DNA of 64,000 nt from positions 1 through 64,000 of IMG/VR virus record IMGVR_UViG_3300037507_002575. The stretch is one strand, 5' to 3'. The notes under the pieces are model-generated. The model did not search any database. It saw nothing but the letters and a program-made list of their open reading frames with translations, and was not told where the DNA came from. Shown here one piece after another: positions 44,701 through 51,821 of the stretch. Numbering within the stretch: the stretch's first letter is position 1; every line of letters begins with the position of its first letter. This stretch comes from a virus. A program made the position numbers and the translations under genes.

Positions 44701-45652
44701 TCAGACTCCAACTAATACTGTAACACCAACGCCTACAAATACAGAAACTCCAACTCAGACTGTAACTCCAACAGTTACGCAAACACCAACAAACACTAAT
44801 ACCCCAACCATTACATCAACTCCAACAAATACCAACACACCAACACCATCAACAACACCAAGTATTGTAAGTTCAGGATTGGTTATTCAACTTGACGCAT
44901 ATGAAAGTTCAAGTTACCCTGGTACAGGAACAACTGTTTTTGATATTACAGGTGGATATGACCATACATTAATTGGTGCAACTTACACAGTTCTTAATGG
45001 TATAAAATGCTTCGATTGTACAACAGGAACTAATAGAGTTGATTACAACTTAACAGGACCTTTATTACCAAATTCAGGATACACATATATCACTTGGGCA
45101 AGATTGATACCTAGTAATGCTGGGTTTAGAACAGTACTTTATACAAAGGGCCCTCCTAAAATCACACCAATTACCATACCTAATGGAACAAACACATTAG
45201 GATATTGGGCAACAGGATTTGTAAGTTCAGGATATGATGTTTCATCTTCGGCAGGTGTTTGGGTTCAATTTGCTGTAGTTGGAACAAATACATCTCAAAC
45301 ATTCTACATAAATGGTTCACAGGTGGGAAGTACAATCAATGAGGGTGCTGGTGGAACTAGACACTGGGGATGGGGTAATAATGATACGGCGGGTCAACCT
45401 TGGGGACATGTTGCCAACATGTATTTCTATAACAGACAATTAAATCTTACTGAAATAACACAACAATACAATTATTTAGCTCCAAGATTTATAGAACCAA
45501 CCGCAACACCTACACCAACAATAACTACAACTAACACTCCAACACCTACTGAAACACCAATAACAGTACTAATTAATCCCGTTTTAATAAGTGGTATTAA
45601 TGAATATATTTCAGTTGGTAATGGTGAGTATTTGGAATTTTTTGAACCATAA
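41735..45652 (+). CDS. Giant fibre-like protein with two mucin-like stalks and LamG-like domain
   Basis: A 1305-residue protein. Residues 1 to about 700 are beta-rich, with a Cys-rich segment ([12 protein letters not shown] near 394-405) and several sandwich-like regions. Residues about 707-825 are a Thr/Pro/Ser stalk. A short globular unit follows ([20 protein letters not shown] ... LGMCP, about 829-890). A second Thr-Pro stalk spans about 893-1045. The C-terminal portion ([20 protein letters not shown], then [35 protein letters not shown]) has the order of a LamG/concanavalin-type lectin domain. This is most likely a surface fibre whose stalks space binding domains. Two fibre/glycosylation genes follow it. 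Confidence 0.85.
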   Translation: MAYQNINQYVYKKWYLSPFLEVTDLSLASDERDYNEEVIFSPYIIGAYDGDVLPVKFDINFTGSNQNFSLTYGNYDFDNILISENYYNPTDVLIPCYSSKTICDIGLTGTDNGLVTGMTGQSITYTNGLLPANEKFDRYKFDRRLKLHQVTGYTWTPNTRFSGVTAGTVYNVVSYSAQTIGNYQELYGGFYQGFYELFGYDYKILPERYPKGWTVEMTLKPRLSNVYSPSSGQTTLNEYYPNNAGIFFYMGTRAENKYWHHAAGTNSGDPSYYRITTPLTGLTSCFCVDLYTGYTTSSTTIFDLTTTGRTLTVSPDLLWVSGDTALIYHDDAQYLEGTVVGYTASTGNFQFVTTKRVGLGTIKFSIITKPGYLQYNDSNCVLVYPPTGTTDSHTQVDPCCCPEPPVPIPEHNPEYDSMSNAIAIKFSGDPHNPKICIRTLTITGDCIFSGSCETLGPDSVTGYSINNYCTDRGIYDDCSGTTYDEQEHWVLVDVVFERYTWLDTCDLYYRGGLGTITVFPYTASTANNSVSLISPPITHYELIPTIEELVELNNLWILEKIYRRGRMKIYINGRIFDVFEDVEEIIPRGLFGHKETQVGVPFNISWGGGTQGLHENLIFSAVPTNDINYYTQDPELFPPNILSGTTLSGLTTNILIEQNFAGTFDGAISTFGMYAKPLSVPEIQHNARILRPIYNFLNPYCLNCDFPTPTPTSTPTHTPTNTPTISLTPSNTATPTVTPTLSTTPTPTATTGLTPTATATQTITPTNTSTQTPTPTQTNTSTQTPTLTPTQTKTPTPSVTSTITQTPTQTQTKTPTPSVTSTPGYTGCEYYRLINESDRGNVIYSYIDCYGTLISGNVLPPNPDVYLCATKNSVKRTGGVNSLVLVDLGMCPSATPTPTITPTVTPTTSVTPTNTPTPTPTNTETPTNTPTQTPTNTETPTNTPTQTPTNTETPTNTPTQTPTNTETPTNTPTQTPTPTNTETPTETPTQTPTNTVTPTPTNTETPTQTVTPTVTQTPTNTNTPTITSTPTNTNTPTPSTTPSIVSSGLVIQLDAYESSSYPGTGTTVFDITGGYDHTLIGATYTVLNGIKCFDCTTGTNRVDYNLTGPLLPNSGYTYITWARLIPSNAGFRTVLYTKGPPKITPITIPNGTNTLGYWATGFVSSGYDVSSSAGVWVQFAVVGTNTSQTFYINGSQVGSTINEGAGGTRHWGWGNNDTAGQPWGHVANMYFYNRQLNLTEITQQYNYLAPRFIEPTATPTPTITTTNTPTPTETPITVLINPVLISGINEYISVGNGEYLEFFEP
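43852..44209 (+). repeat. First Thr-Pro stalk coding repeat of the fibre-like gene
   Basis: Degenerate triplet-phase repeats based on ACACCAACACCTACA-like units encode the first Thr/Pro/Ser stalk ([28 protein letters not shown] repeated twice). No long perfect unit, so older than the second array. Confidence 0.88.
44411..44868 (+). repeat. Second Thr-Pro stalk array with four near-perfect 42-base units
   Basis: The array contains a 42-base unit encoding [14 protein letters not shown] starting at 44501, 44543, 44585 and 44627. The first three copies are identical and the fourth matches for about 38 bases before diverging. The unit keeps reading frame, so gain or loss of copies would change only stalk length. 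Confidence 0.95.
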
Positions 45653-45684
45653 CCAAGTCCAACAGTATATGGATTATAAACAAA

Positions 45685-45691
45685 TATTTAT
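45685..45691 (+). promoter_or_regulatory. TATTTAT late-promoter candidate
   Basis: AATATTTATAAAA, 12 bases before ATG 45704 in the gap after the giant fibre gene. Confidence 0.5.
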
Positions 45692-45703
45692 AAAATAAAA
45701 AAT

Positions 45704-46198
45704 ATGTCATTAACAGGTAAAACAATCGGAGAATTAACTTTTTTAGCGGAACCTACCAATAACACTCTTATTCCTGTAGAACTAAGTGGTGTAACCTATC
45801 ATATTGCCTACTCAGGCATTACAAATAATCTTAGTAATACAGGTTCTTGGACGGTAACATCAGGAACCAGTAATTATAGTTTTACTCTTGAGGGTAATAG
45901 TACCTATAATTTGTGGGTTTTAGCTAATATACCGAATGGTATAATAGTTTACAACGCAACTGTATCAATAAGTAATAGTAATGTACCTGTAATTGGTTAT
46001 CAATATGCGTGGAATTATACTGGAGGTGGTAGTCCAATATTGTTTACATCAATTCCTGACCAAATTATAGGTACCGCAGGTGCAATATCAACCTCAAGTC
46101 CTAGTGTGAGTACCCCAACAAATACATTTGTGTTTGGAATACAAAATAACACAGGTTCAAATATCACTGTAAATTACGGATATCTTAAAATAAGTTAA
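45704..46198 (+). CDS. Small fibre-type protein
   Basis: A 164-residue, beta-rich, Thr/Ser/Asn/Gly-rich protein. MSLTGKTIGELTFLAEPTNN and TLIPVELSGVTYHIAYSGIT resemble the N-terminal attachment segment of some phage fibre proteins; the rest looks like a beta-sandwich (ILFTSIPDQIIGTAGAIS). It directly follows the giant fibre gene behind its own TATTTAT motif, so it is probably another surface protein. Confidence 0.75.
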   Translation: MSLTGKTIGELTFLAEPTNNTLIPVELSGVTYHIAYSGITNNLSNTGSWTVTSGTSNYSFTLEGNSTYNLWVLANIPNGIIVYNATVSISNSNVPVIGYQYAWNYTGGGSPILFTSIPDQIIGTAGAISTSSPSVSTPTNTFVFGIQNNTGSNITVNYGYLKIS

Positions 46199-46271
46199 AA
46201 AGGATTGTTTTTACTTAATTTTCCTATTAACTTTTTCAAATCCTTTAATATTTTTATGAAAAAATATATTC

Positions 46272-47519
46272 ATGAAAATATTTGTTCAAATTGCCGCTTA
46301 TCGTGACCCCCAACTTATAGCAACTATCAAAAGTATGATAGAAAATGCTAAAAGACCTAAAAATTTAAGAATTGGTATTGCAAGACAATTTCATCCTGAA
46401 GACGGGTTTGATGACATGTCAGAGTACGAAAATGATAAAAGATTTAGAATCCTTAACATTCCTTATCAAGAATCAAAAGGTGTTTGTTGGGCAAGAAACC
46501 AAGTTCAACAACTATATCAAGGTGAAGAATATACACTTCAAATTGATTCACACATGAGATTCGCACCCAATTGGGATGATGAAATGATTAAGATGATTAA
46601 ACAACTTCAAAAGAAAGGTCATGAAAAACCATTACTTACAGGATATGTATCATCTTTTGACCCCGACAATGACCCATCAGGGCGTATGCAAGAACCATGG
46701 AGAATGGCGTTTGACAGATTTATTCCTGAAGGTGCGGTATTCTTCCTACCTGAAACAATTCCAGGTTGGCAGAGCTTAACAGAACCTGTTACATCTCGTT
46801 TCTATTCAGCTCACTACTGTTTTACATTAGGTCAGTTCTCAAAAGAAGTACAACACAACCCTGAATACTATTTCCACGGTGAAGAAATATCAATTGCCGC
46901 TCGTGCTTATACTTGGGGTTATGATTTATTCCACCCACATAAAGTTTTGATTTGGCACGAATATACTCGTAAAGGTAGAACAAAACAATGGGATGATGAC
47001 AAAGATTGGGGTAATAAAAACAGTCATTCACATTTTACCAATAGAAAATTATTTGGTATGGATGGTGAAAAACAAGAAGGTCATGACGGACCTTATGGAT
47101 TTGGACCTGTTAGGACATTAAGAGATTATGAAAAGTATTCAGGTCTTTTATTTGAAAAAAGAGCTGTCCAACAACATACCTTAGATAAGAATTATCCACC
47201 AAATCCATACAACTTTGAATCTGAAGAAGAGTGGAAGAAAAACTTTGCTCAAGTATTTAAACATTGTATTGATATTGGTTTCTCACAAGTACCTGAAAAA
47301 GATTATGATTTTTGGGTGGTTGCCTTCCACGGTGAAAATGATGAAACACTGAACAGAAAAGACGCTGATAAGGCAGAAATTGATAGAATGATGAATGACC
47401 CTGATGGTTACTGTAAAGTATGGAGAGAATTCCAAACAGAACATAAACCAAAGTATTGGGTTGTTTGGCCACACTCAGTATCTAAAGATTGGTGTGAAAG
47501 AATAACAGGAAATTTATAA
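46272..47519 (+). CDS. GT60-type polypeptide N-acetylglucosaminyltransferase homologue
   Basis: A 415-residue protein with the GlcNAc-transferase (GT60) family layout: KIFVQIAAYRDPQLIATIKS at the start, RIGIARQFHPEDG, KGVCWARNQVQQLYQGEEYT near 69-88, LQIDSHMRFAPNWDDEM (Asp92-Ser93-His94) near 89-105, and YFHGEEISIAARAYTWGYDL as the catalytic acidic region. Eukaryotic relatives attach alpha-GlcNAc to hydroxyproline of Skp1 or to Thr of trypanosome mucins. No signal peptide, so it would act in the host cytoplasm. It lies two genes after the mucin-like fibre on the same strand. Substrate is inferred. Confidence 0.88.
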   Translation: MKIFVQIAAYRDPQLIATIKSMIENAKRPKNLRIGIARQFHPEDGFDDMSEYENDKRFRILNIPYQESKGVCWARNQVQQLYQGEEYTLQIDSHMRFAPNWDDEMIKMIKQLQKKGHEKPLLTGYVSSFDPDNDPSGRMQEPWRMAFDRFIPEGAVFFLPETIPGWQSLTEPVTSRFYSAHYCFTLGQFSKEVQHNPEYYFHGEEISIAARAYTWGYDLFHPHKVLIWHEYTRKGRTKQWDDDKDWGNKNSHSHFTNRKLFGMDGEKQEGHDGPYGFGPVRTLRDYEKYSGLLFEKRAVQQHTLDKNYPPNPYNFESEEEWKKNFAQVFKHCIDIGFSQVPEKDYDFWVVAFHGENDETLNRKDADKAEIDRMMNDPDGYCKVWREFQTEHKPKYWVVWPHSVSKDWCERITGNL

Positions 47520-47520
47520 T

Positions 47521-48243
47521 ATGGAAAATTTAGATAATAATTATGCCATCACCACTTTTTGTTATGGTGAAAGGTATTATGAACAAACAAACAGATTAAT
47601 AGATTCTTTTAAAGAACTTAATGATAAACCAACAATTTTTGTTGTTACCGACAATCCCGATAAAATCACAAAAGAAAGTTGGGTTAAGGTTAAAGACATT
47701 AGGGAGTATAATGAACAATATCAAACCTACAATACAAATTATTATGATTTTGATTTTTCAGTTAAAAGGTATTCGGTTAGATTTGCATTAGAAAATGGTT
47801 TTAGTAAAATAATATTATGTGATACTGACGTTGTGGCTAATGAAAGTTTATTTACACATGAAAATATATTAAAACTATTTTTACCTAATAGTATATCTGG
47901 TCAAGTAACATATCTATTTGAAAATGAAGAAAAAAGTAATAGTGAGTTAGGTAAAAGATTCAAACACTACGAAAATAAATTCAATGTTTTATATAGTAAT
48001 GAAAATTTTTACATGCCTGAAGATTGTGTTCAATTTTTAGATATTGAAACAAATAAATTTAATGATTTTTTAAATACTTGGGATGAGTGTATTAAAATCA
48101 AATACGATGAGAATTTACGTAACGTGCCAGCGGGTAATATTGATGAAATGTGTTTTTCAGCATTTTATAACGGTATTGAATTAAAAAATAATTCCAGTCA
48201 AGGCATAAACTTATTGATTCCAAAACATAATAAATGGTATTAA
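47521..48243 (+). CDS. GT-A glycosyltransferase-like protein
   Basis: A 240-residue protein with SVKRYSVRFALENGFSKIIL followed by CDTDVVANESLFTHENILKL, where CDTDV is a DXD site near residue 100. NVPAGNIDEMCFSAFYNGIE near the C-terminus contains acidic residues in the catalytic position. It starts one base after the GT60 gene and overlaps the next by 10 bases, so it probably extends the same glycan. Confidence 0.75.
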   Translation: MENLDNNYAITTFCYGERYYEQTNRLIDSFKELNDKPTIFVVTDNPDKITKESWVKVKDIREYNEQYQTYNTNYYDFDFSVKRYSVRFALENGFSKIILCDTDVVANESLFTHENILKLFLPNSISGQVTYLFENEEKSNSELGKRFKHYENKFNVLYSNENFYMPEDCVQFLDIETNKFNDFLNTWDECIKIKYDENLRNVPAGNIDEMCFSAFYNGIELKNNSSQGINLLIPKHNKWY

Positions 48244-49076
48244 AAATAATAACTTCAATCTACGATTTAAGATATGAAGACGGTAGAGGTGGAATGAGGT
48301 ATAAATCATTCCCGTTGTTGGCTCAAACAATACAAAACATCATATTTGATGAATATGAATATGTTATTTATACAGATAAACACACATATGATACATTTTC
48401 ATTAGGTGATGTTTTTAACCAACAAAATGTTGTTATAAAAATTGAAGAATTAGATTCTGAATATTACTTAAACACTATTAATCCAATCAGAGAAACAAAA
48501 TTCAATGAAGGTGAAATATATGATAGAATATATTGTGTTAAAAACTATATTGAGGTAATTTTAAACAAAATTAAATTTTTATTGTCTGAAAGTGAAGAAA
48601 ATAAAAATGTTGTTTGGTTAGATGCGGGATTGTTTGGAACTAGTTGTCACGATGGTTGGAGAGATTATATGAATGTCTTGGCCCACTCAAAATTATTTTT
48701 GGATAAAATTAATGAAAAAATTGATGAGTATGGTTTTATATCTTTAAGAGGTGAAGCAATCCAAATTAATTATGAGTTACGAGATAGAATGAATGCGATA
48801 TATAACACAGACTTTAAATTAATACCTGGTGCATTATTTGGTGGAAATAAAGAAAATATACAAAAAGTATTATCCGATTATCTAAATATTTTTGATTTAT
48901 ATTTAAAAACTTATAGTGGTTTAATCAGTGAACAAGAGGTTTTGGCCATTTTAACACATAGAAATAACACCAAGTTCTTTAATTTTGGAGATTGGAATGA
49001 TTTCCAAAGAGGTATTTTAGAAATTATGGACAAATTAGACACTGAAAAATATATCTTAGAAAAATGTTATGAATAA
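48234..49076 (+). CDS. HtrL/YibB-like putative glycosyltransferase
   Basis: A 280-residue protein. EYVIYTDKHTYDTFSLGDVF, KNVVWLDAGLFGTSCHDGWR and LIPGALFGGNKENIQKVL appear in the order of the HtrL/YibB-type family, linked in enterobacteria to polysaccharide loci and thought to be glycosyltransferase-related. LDAG would be the donor-site acidic residue. It shares this order with the first half of the 49632-51308 protein, so the two are distant paralogues. Confidence 0.72.
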   Translation: MVLKIITSIYDLRYEDGRGGMRYKSFPLLAQTIQNIIFDEYEYVIYTDKHTYDTFSLGDVFNQQNVVIKIEELDSEYYLNTINPIRETKFNEGEIYDRIYCVKNYIEVILNKIKFLLSESEENKNVVWLDAGLFGTSCHDGWRDYMNVLAHSKLFLDKINEKIDEYGFISLRGEAIQINYELRDRMNAIYNTDFKLIPGALFGGNKENIQKVLSDYLNIFDLYLKTYSGLISEQEVLAILTHRNNTKFFNFGDWNDFQRGILEIMDKLDTEKYILEKCYE

Positions 49077-49635
49077 TTTTTCTTTTCACATCCTTTGTAC
49101 ATCTTTAGGACGAGAATCGTTAGGTCGTTTAATTGATAGTTTTGTTAATCAATTAAATGAAAATGATTATTTTACCATTGTATCGGATAATAATCACGAC
49201 TTTGTTGAGGGGGTGTTATCTACTTTTAATTTTAAATGTAAATTAAATCATATTAAAAATTTAAACGGTCCTGAAGGTAATTTTGGACATCCATTGTTAA
49301 ATAGACATATGAATACCTTAGACGGTGATTTTATAATGTTTGCCGATGATGATGATAGGTATGTTCCTGATGCATTTGAATATATTAGAAATACTGTTAC
49401 AGAAAAAAAATTATACATTTTTAAACATAAATGGGGTGGTACCGTTAATTGGGCTTCAAAACATTTTGAAGTCGGCAACATTGGTAAATGTGTTGGTGTA
49501 ATACCAAACACCAAAAATTTACCGTTATTTCATGAGGATATTTTTGGAGATGGGATATTTTATTCTGACATATCAAAAATATTTGAATATGAATTTATTG
49601 ATAAAATTATTTATAAAGTTAGGGATACAGAATGA
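49069..49635 (+). CDS. GT2-like glycosyltransferase, short
   Basis: A 188-residue protein: SFHILCTSLGRESLGRLIDS, PLLNRHMNTLDGDFIMFADD (followed by DDRY), a GT2 metal site near residue 97, and a C-terminal HEDIFGDGIFYSDISK with acidic residues. Overlaps the upstream gene by 8 bases and the downstream gene by 4. Confidence 0.8.
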   Translation: MNNFSFHILCTSLGRESLGRLIDSFVNQLNENDYFTIVSDNNHDFVEGVLSTFNFKCKLNHIKNLNGPEGNFGHPLLNRHMNTLDGDFIMFADDDDRYVPDAFEYIRNTVTEKKLYIFKHKWGGTVNWASKHFEVGNIGKCVGVIPNTKNLPLFHEDIFGDGIFYSDISKIFEYEFIDKIIYKVRDTE

Positions 49636-51308
49636 GTAAAATAACATTAGTTACAGGTTTATGGAATATTAATCGTGATTCATTAACTGAAGGATGGTCA
49701 CGTAGTTTTGAACATTATTTAGAAAAATTTGACCATCTTCTTAAGGTTGATAATAATATAATAATTTTTGGTGAACAAGAATTGGAATCTTTTGTTTGGG
49801 AAAGAAGAGATAGGTCAAACACCCAATTTATTGTTAGAGATAAAGATTGGTTTAAACAAACTGTTCCATACGATAAAATCCAACAAATTAGAACAAATCC
49901 TGATTGGTATAATCAAGCTGGATGGTTGGCAGACTCAACACAGGCAAAACTTGAATGGTATAATCCATTAGTTATGTCTAAAATGTTTTTGTTACATGAT
50001 GCCAAAATTTTTGATAATTTTGATTCTGAATATATGTTTTGGATTGATGCTGGATTGGCAAATACTGTACATCCAGGTTATTTTACACATGATAAGGTCT
50101 TAGAAAAACTTCCAAAGTATATTAATAAATTTAGTTTTGTTTGTTTCCCTTATGAGGCAAATAACGAAATTCACGGGTTTAATTTTGACGAAATTAATAA
50201 GATATCACAGACAAAGGTAGACATGGTTGCTCGTGGTGGTTTTTTTGGTGGACCAAAGAGTAGTATTAGTGATATAAATGGAATTTATTATAATCTTTTA
50301 ACATCCACATTGTCACAAAATTTAATGGGAACTGAAGAATCAATTTTTTCAATAATGTGTTATAAACATGCTGATTTGATTGATTATTTTGAAATTGAGT
50401 CAAATGGTTTATTTGGAAAATTTTTTGAGGATTTAAAAAATGACGATTTAAAAAAACAAAGTAAATTTAAAATGGATGCTGTTAATGATGATTTAAGCCC
50501 TGATAATGTTGCCTTATATGTTATAACATTTAATAGTCCAAAACAATTTGAAACTTTAATGAATTCTATGGAAGTTTATGATATAGATTTTATTAACAAA
50601 CCAAAAAAGTTCTTATTAGATAATTCATCAGATTTATCAACTACCGAGAAATACTCGGAACTTTGTGAAAAATATGGTTTTGAACATATTAAAAAAGATA
50701 ATTTAGGTATTTGTGGTGGTAGACAATGGATTGCAGAACATGCTGAAGAAAATGAATTTGATTTTTATTTCTTTTTTGAAGATGATATGTTCTTTTACCC
50801 AAACAAAGGTGAGGTTTGTAGAAATGGATTTAACCGATACGTTGACAATTTGTATAAAAACATAATTGAGATTACAAAAAAATACCATTATGACTTCATC
50901 AAAATGAACTATAGTGAGTTTTTTGGTGATAATGGAATACAATGGTCATGGTATAATGTACCGCAAGATTTTAGGGTAAAACATTGGCCAGAAAAACCAA
51001 CATTACCCGTTCAAGGTCAAGACCCAAACGCACCAAAGACAAAATACAACAACATTAGAAATCACAAAGGAATTCCTTTTGTTGATGGTGAAATTTACTA
51101 TTGTAATTGGCCACAGATAGTTACACGACATGGAAACAAAAAAATGTTCTTAGAAACAACATGGTCAAGACCGTTTGAACAAACTTGGATGAGTTACATG
51201 TTCCAAGAAACAATTAAGGGAAATATTAAACCCGCATTGTTATTGATGACACCAACTGAACATGATAGGTTTGATTTTTATGATGGTTCATTAAGAAAAG
51301 AATCTTAA
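49632..51308 (+). CDS. Two-domain HtrL/YibB-GT2-like fusion
   Basis: A 558-residue protein. The first half (about 1-285) has KITLVTGLWNINRDSLTEGW, WYNPLVMSKMFLLHDAKIFD, MFWIDAGLANTVHPG and ARGGFFGGPKSSISD, matching HtrL/YibB. The second half has NVALYVITFNSPKQFETLMN, GFEHIKKDNLGICGGRQWIA and FYFFFEDDMFFYPNKGE, a GT-A metal site near residue 380, plus TTWSRPFEQTWMSYMFQET. A fusion of two transferase-like modules suggests consecutive sugar additions. Last gene of this glycosylation group. Confidence 0.8.
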   Translation: MSKITLVTGLWNINRDSLTEGWSRSFEHYLEKFDHLLKVDNNIIIFGEQELESFVWERRDRSNTQFIVRDKDWFKQTVPYDKIQQIRTNPDWYNQAGWLADSTQAKLEWYNPLVMSKMFLLHDAKIFDNFDSEYMFWIDAGLANTVHPGYFTHDKVLEKLPKYINKFSFVCFPYEANNEIHGFNFDEINKISQTKVDMVARGGFFGGPKSSISDINGIYYNLLTSTLSQNLMGTEESIFSIMCYKHADLIDYFEIESNGLFGKFFEDLKNDDLKKQSKFKMDAVNDDLSPDNVALYVITFNSPKQFETLMNSMEVYDIDFINKPKKFLLDNSSDLSTTEKYSELCEKYGFEHIKKDNLGICGGRQWIAEHAEENEFDFYFFFEDDMFFYPNKGEVCRNGFNRYVDNLYKNIIEITKKYHYDFIKMNYSEFFGDNGIQWSWYNVPQDFRVKHWPEKPTLPVQGQDPNAPKTKYNNIRNHKGIPFVDGEIYYCNWPQIVTRHGNKKMFLETTWSRPFEQTWMSYMFQETIKGNIKPALLLMTPTEHDRFDFYDGSLRKES

Positions 51309-51312
51309 TGAG

Positions 51313-51319
51313 TATTTAT
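51313..51319 (+). promoter_or_regulatory. TATTTAT late-promoter candidate
   Basis: GAGTATTTATATGTAATGG: the motif ends five bases before ATG 51325. Confidence 0.55.
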
Positions 51320-51324
51320 ATGTA

Positions 51325-51726
51325 ATGGATTTTAATATTAAGAAAAATGCGACATTACCACTTTTAAAAATGCAAGTGGTTAGAGATGGTAGAAGTGAAT
51401 ACCAATCTTTTATGGATTCTTTAGGTAGTGCGTCAATTTTCTTTTCTATGATAAATGAAGCAACGGGAATACCAAAGATTGTTTCAAAACCCGCATACAT
51501 TACTGAAGTAATTGGTGATGACCCAAACGCATTACCCGAATATTACGTATATTTTAAATTCACTGCTCGTGATACAAATACTATTGGTCGTTATGTTGGA
51601 CAATTTTTGATTAAATATAATAACGGTCTTTTGGGTGGTATTGAAGGAAATCTTATTTTACCTCTAAGAGATGAGTTATACATCAATGTCCAAGAAAGTT
51701 TCATTATAGATAGTCCTTGTTGTTGA
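51325..51726 (+). CDS. Small structural protein (BppU-like N-terminal fold)
   Basis: A 133-residue beta-rich protein. NATLPLLKMQVVRDGRSEYQ, SASIFFSMINEATGIPKIV, then GRYVGQFLIKYNNGLLGGIE and a final LPLRDELYINVQES resemble the immunoglobulin-like baseplate/receptor-binding connector fold seen in phage BppU N-termini. It follows a TATTTAT motif. Likely a tail or baseplate accessory. It ends with two Cys. Confidence 0.7.
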   Translation: MDFNIKKNATLPLLKMQVVRDGRSEYQSFMDSLGSASIFFSMINEATGIPKIVSKPAYITEVIGDDPNALPEYYVYFKFTARDTNTIGRYVGQFLIKYNNGLLGGIEGNLILPLRDELYINVQESFIIDSPCC

Positions 51727-51750
51727 CGAGGTTAAATCCAATACCTATAC

Positions 51751-51811
51751 TTTAACCAATGAGTAAGACAAACTCCGTATTTTACGGAAGATAATAGGTC
51801 ACTCGGTTAAA
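51751..51811 (+). promoter_or_regulatory. Predicted structured RNA leader of the DNA polymerase gene
   Basis: In the 95-base gap before the polymerase gene, TTTAACC (51751-51757) pairs with GGTTAAA (51805-51811); GAGT (51761-51764) with ACTC (51801-51804); and GAC (51767-51769) with GTC (51798-51800). This makes 14 base pairs interrupted by two one-sided bulges. Inside lies a perfect 6-base hairpin TCCGTA-TTT-TACGGA (51774-51788). The structure ends 10 bases before ATG 51822, a place suited to translational control, as known for T4 gp43 mRNA, though no sequence match is claimed. Confidence 0.6.
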
Positions 51812-51821
51812 ATTTATAGAA

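Noticed and set aside
44329-44782. Two overlapping minus-strand open frames (Val-Gly and Cys/Ser/Trp-rich)
   Set aside because: Same artefact of the second Thr-Pro array inside the giant fibre gene.
41735-45652. Host-derived surface adhesin or prophage cargo
   Set aside because: The gene has a phage-type late motif and is followed by fibre-type and tail genes, with composition like its neighbours; a virion fibre is the simpler reading.
46199-46246. Possible terminator AAAGGATT ... AATCCTTT before the GT60 gene
   Set aside because: Only 8 base pairs with a loop of about 32 bases; too weak to call.
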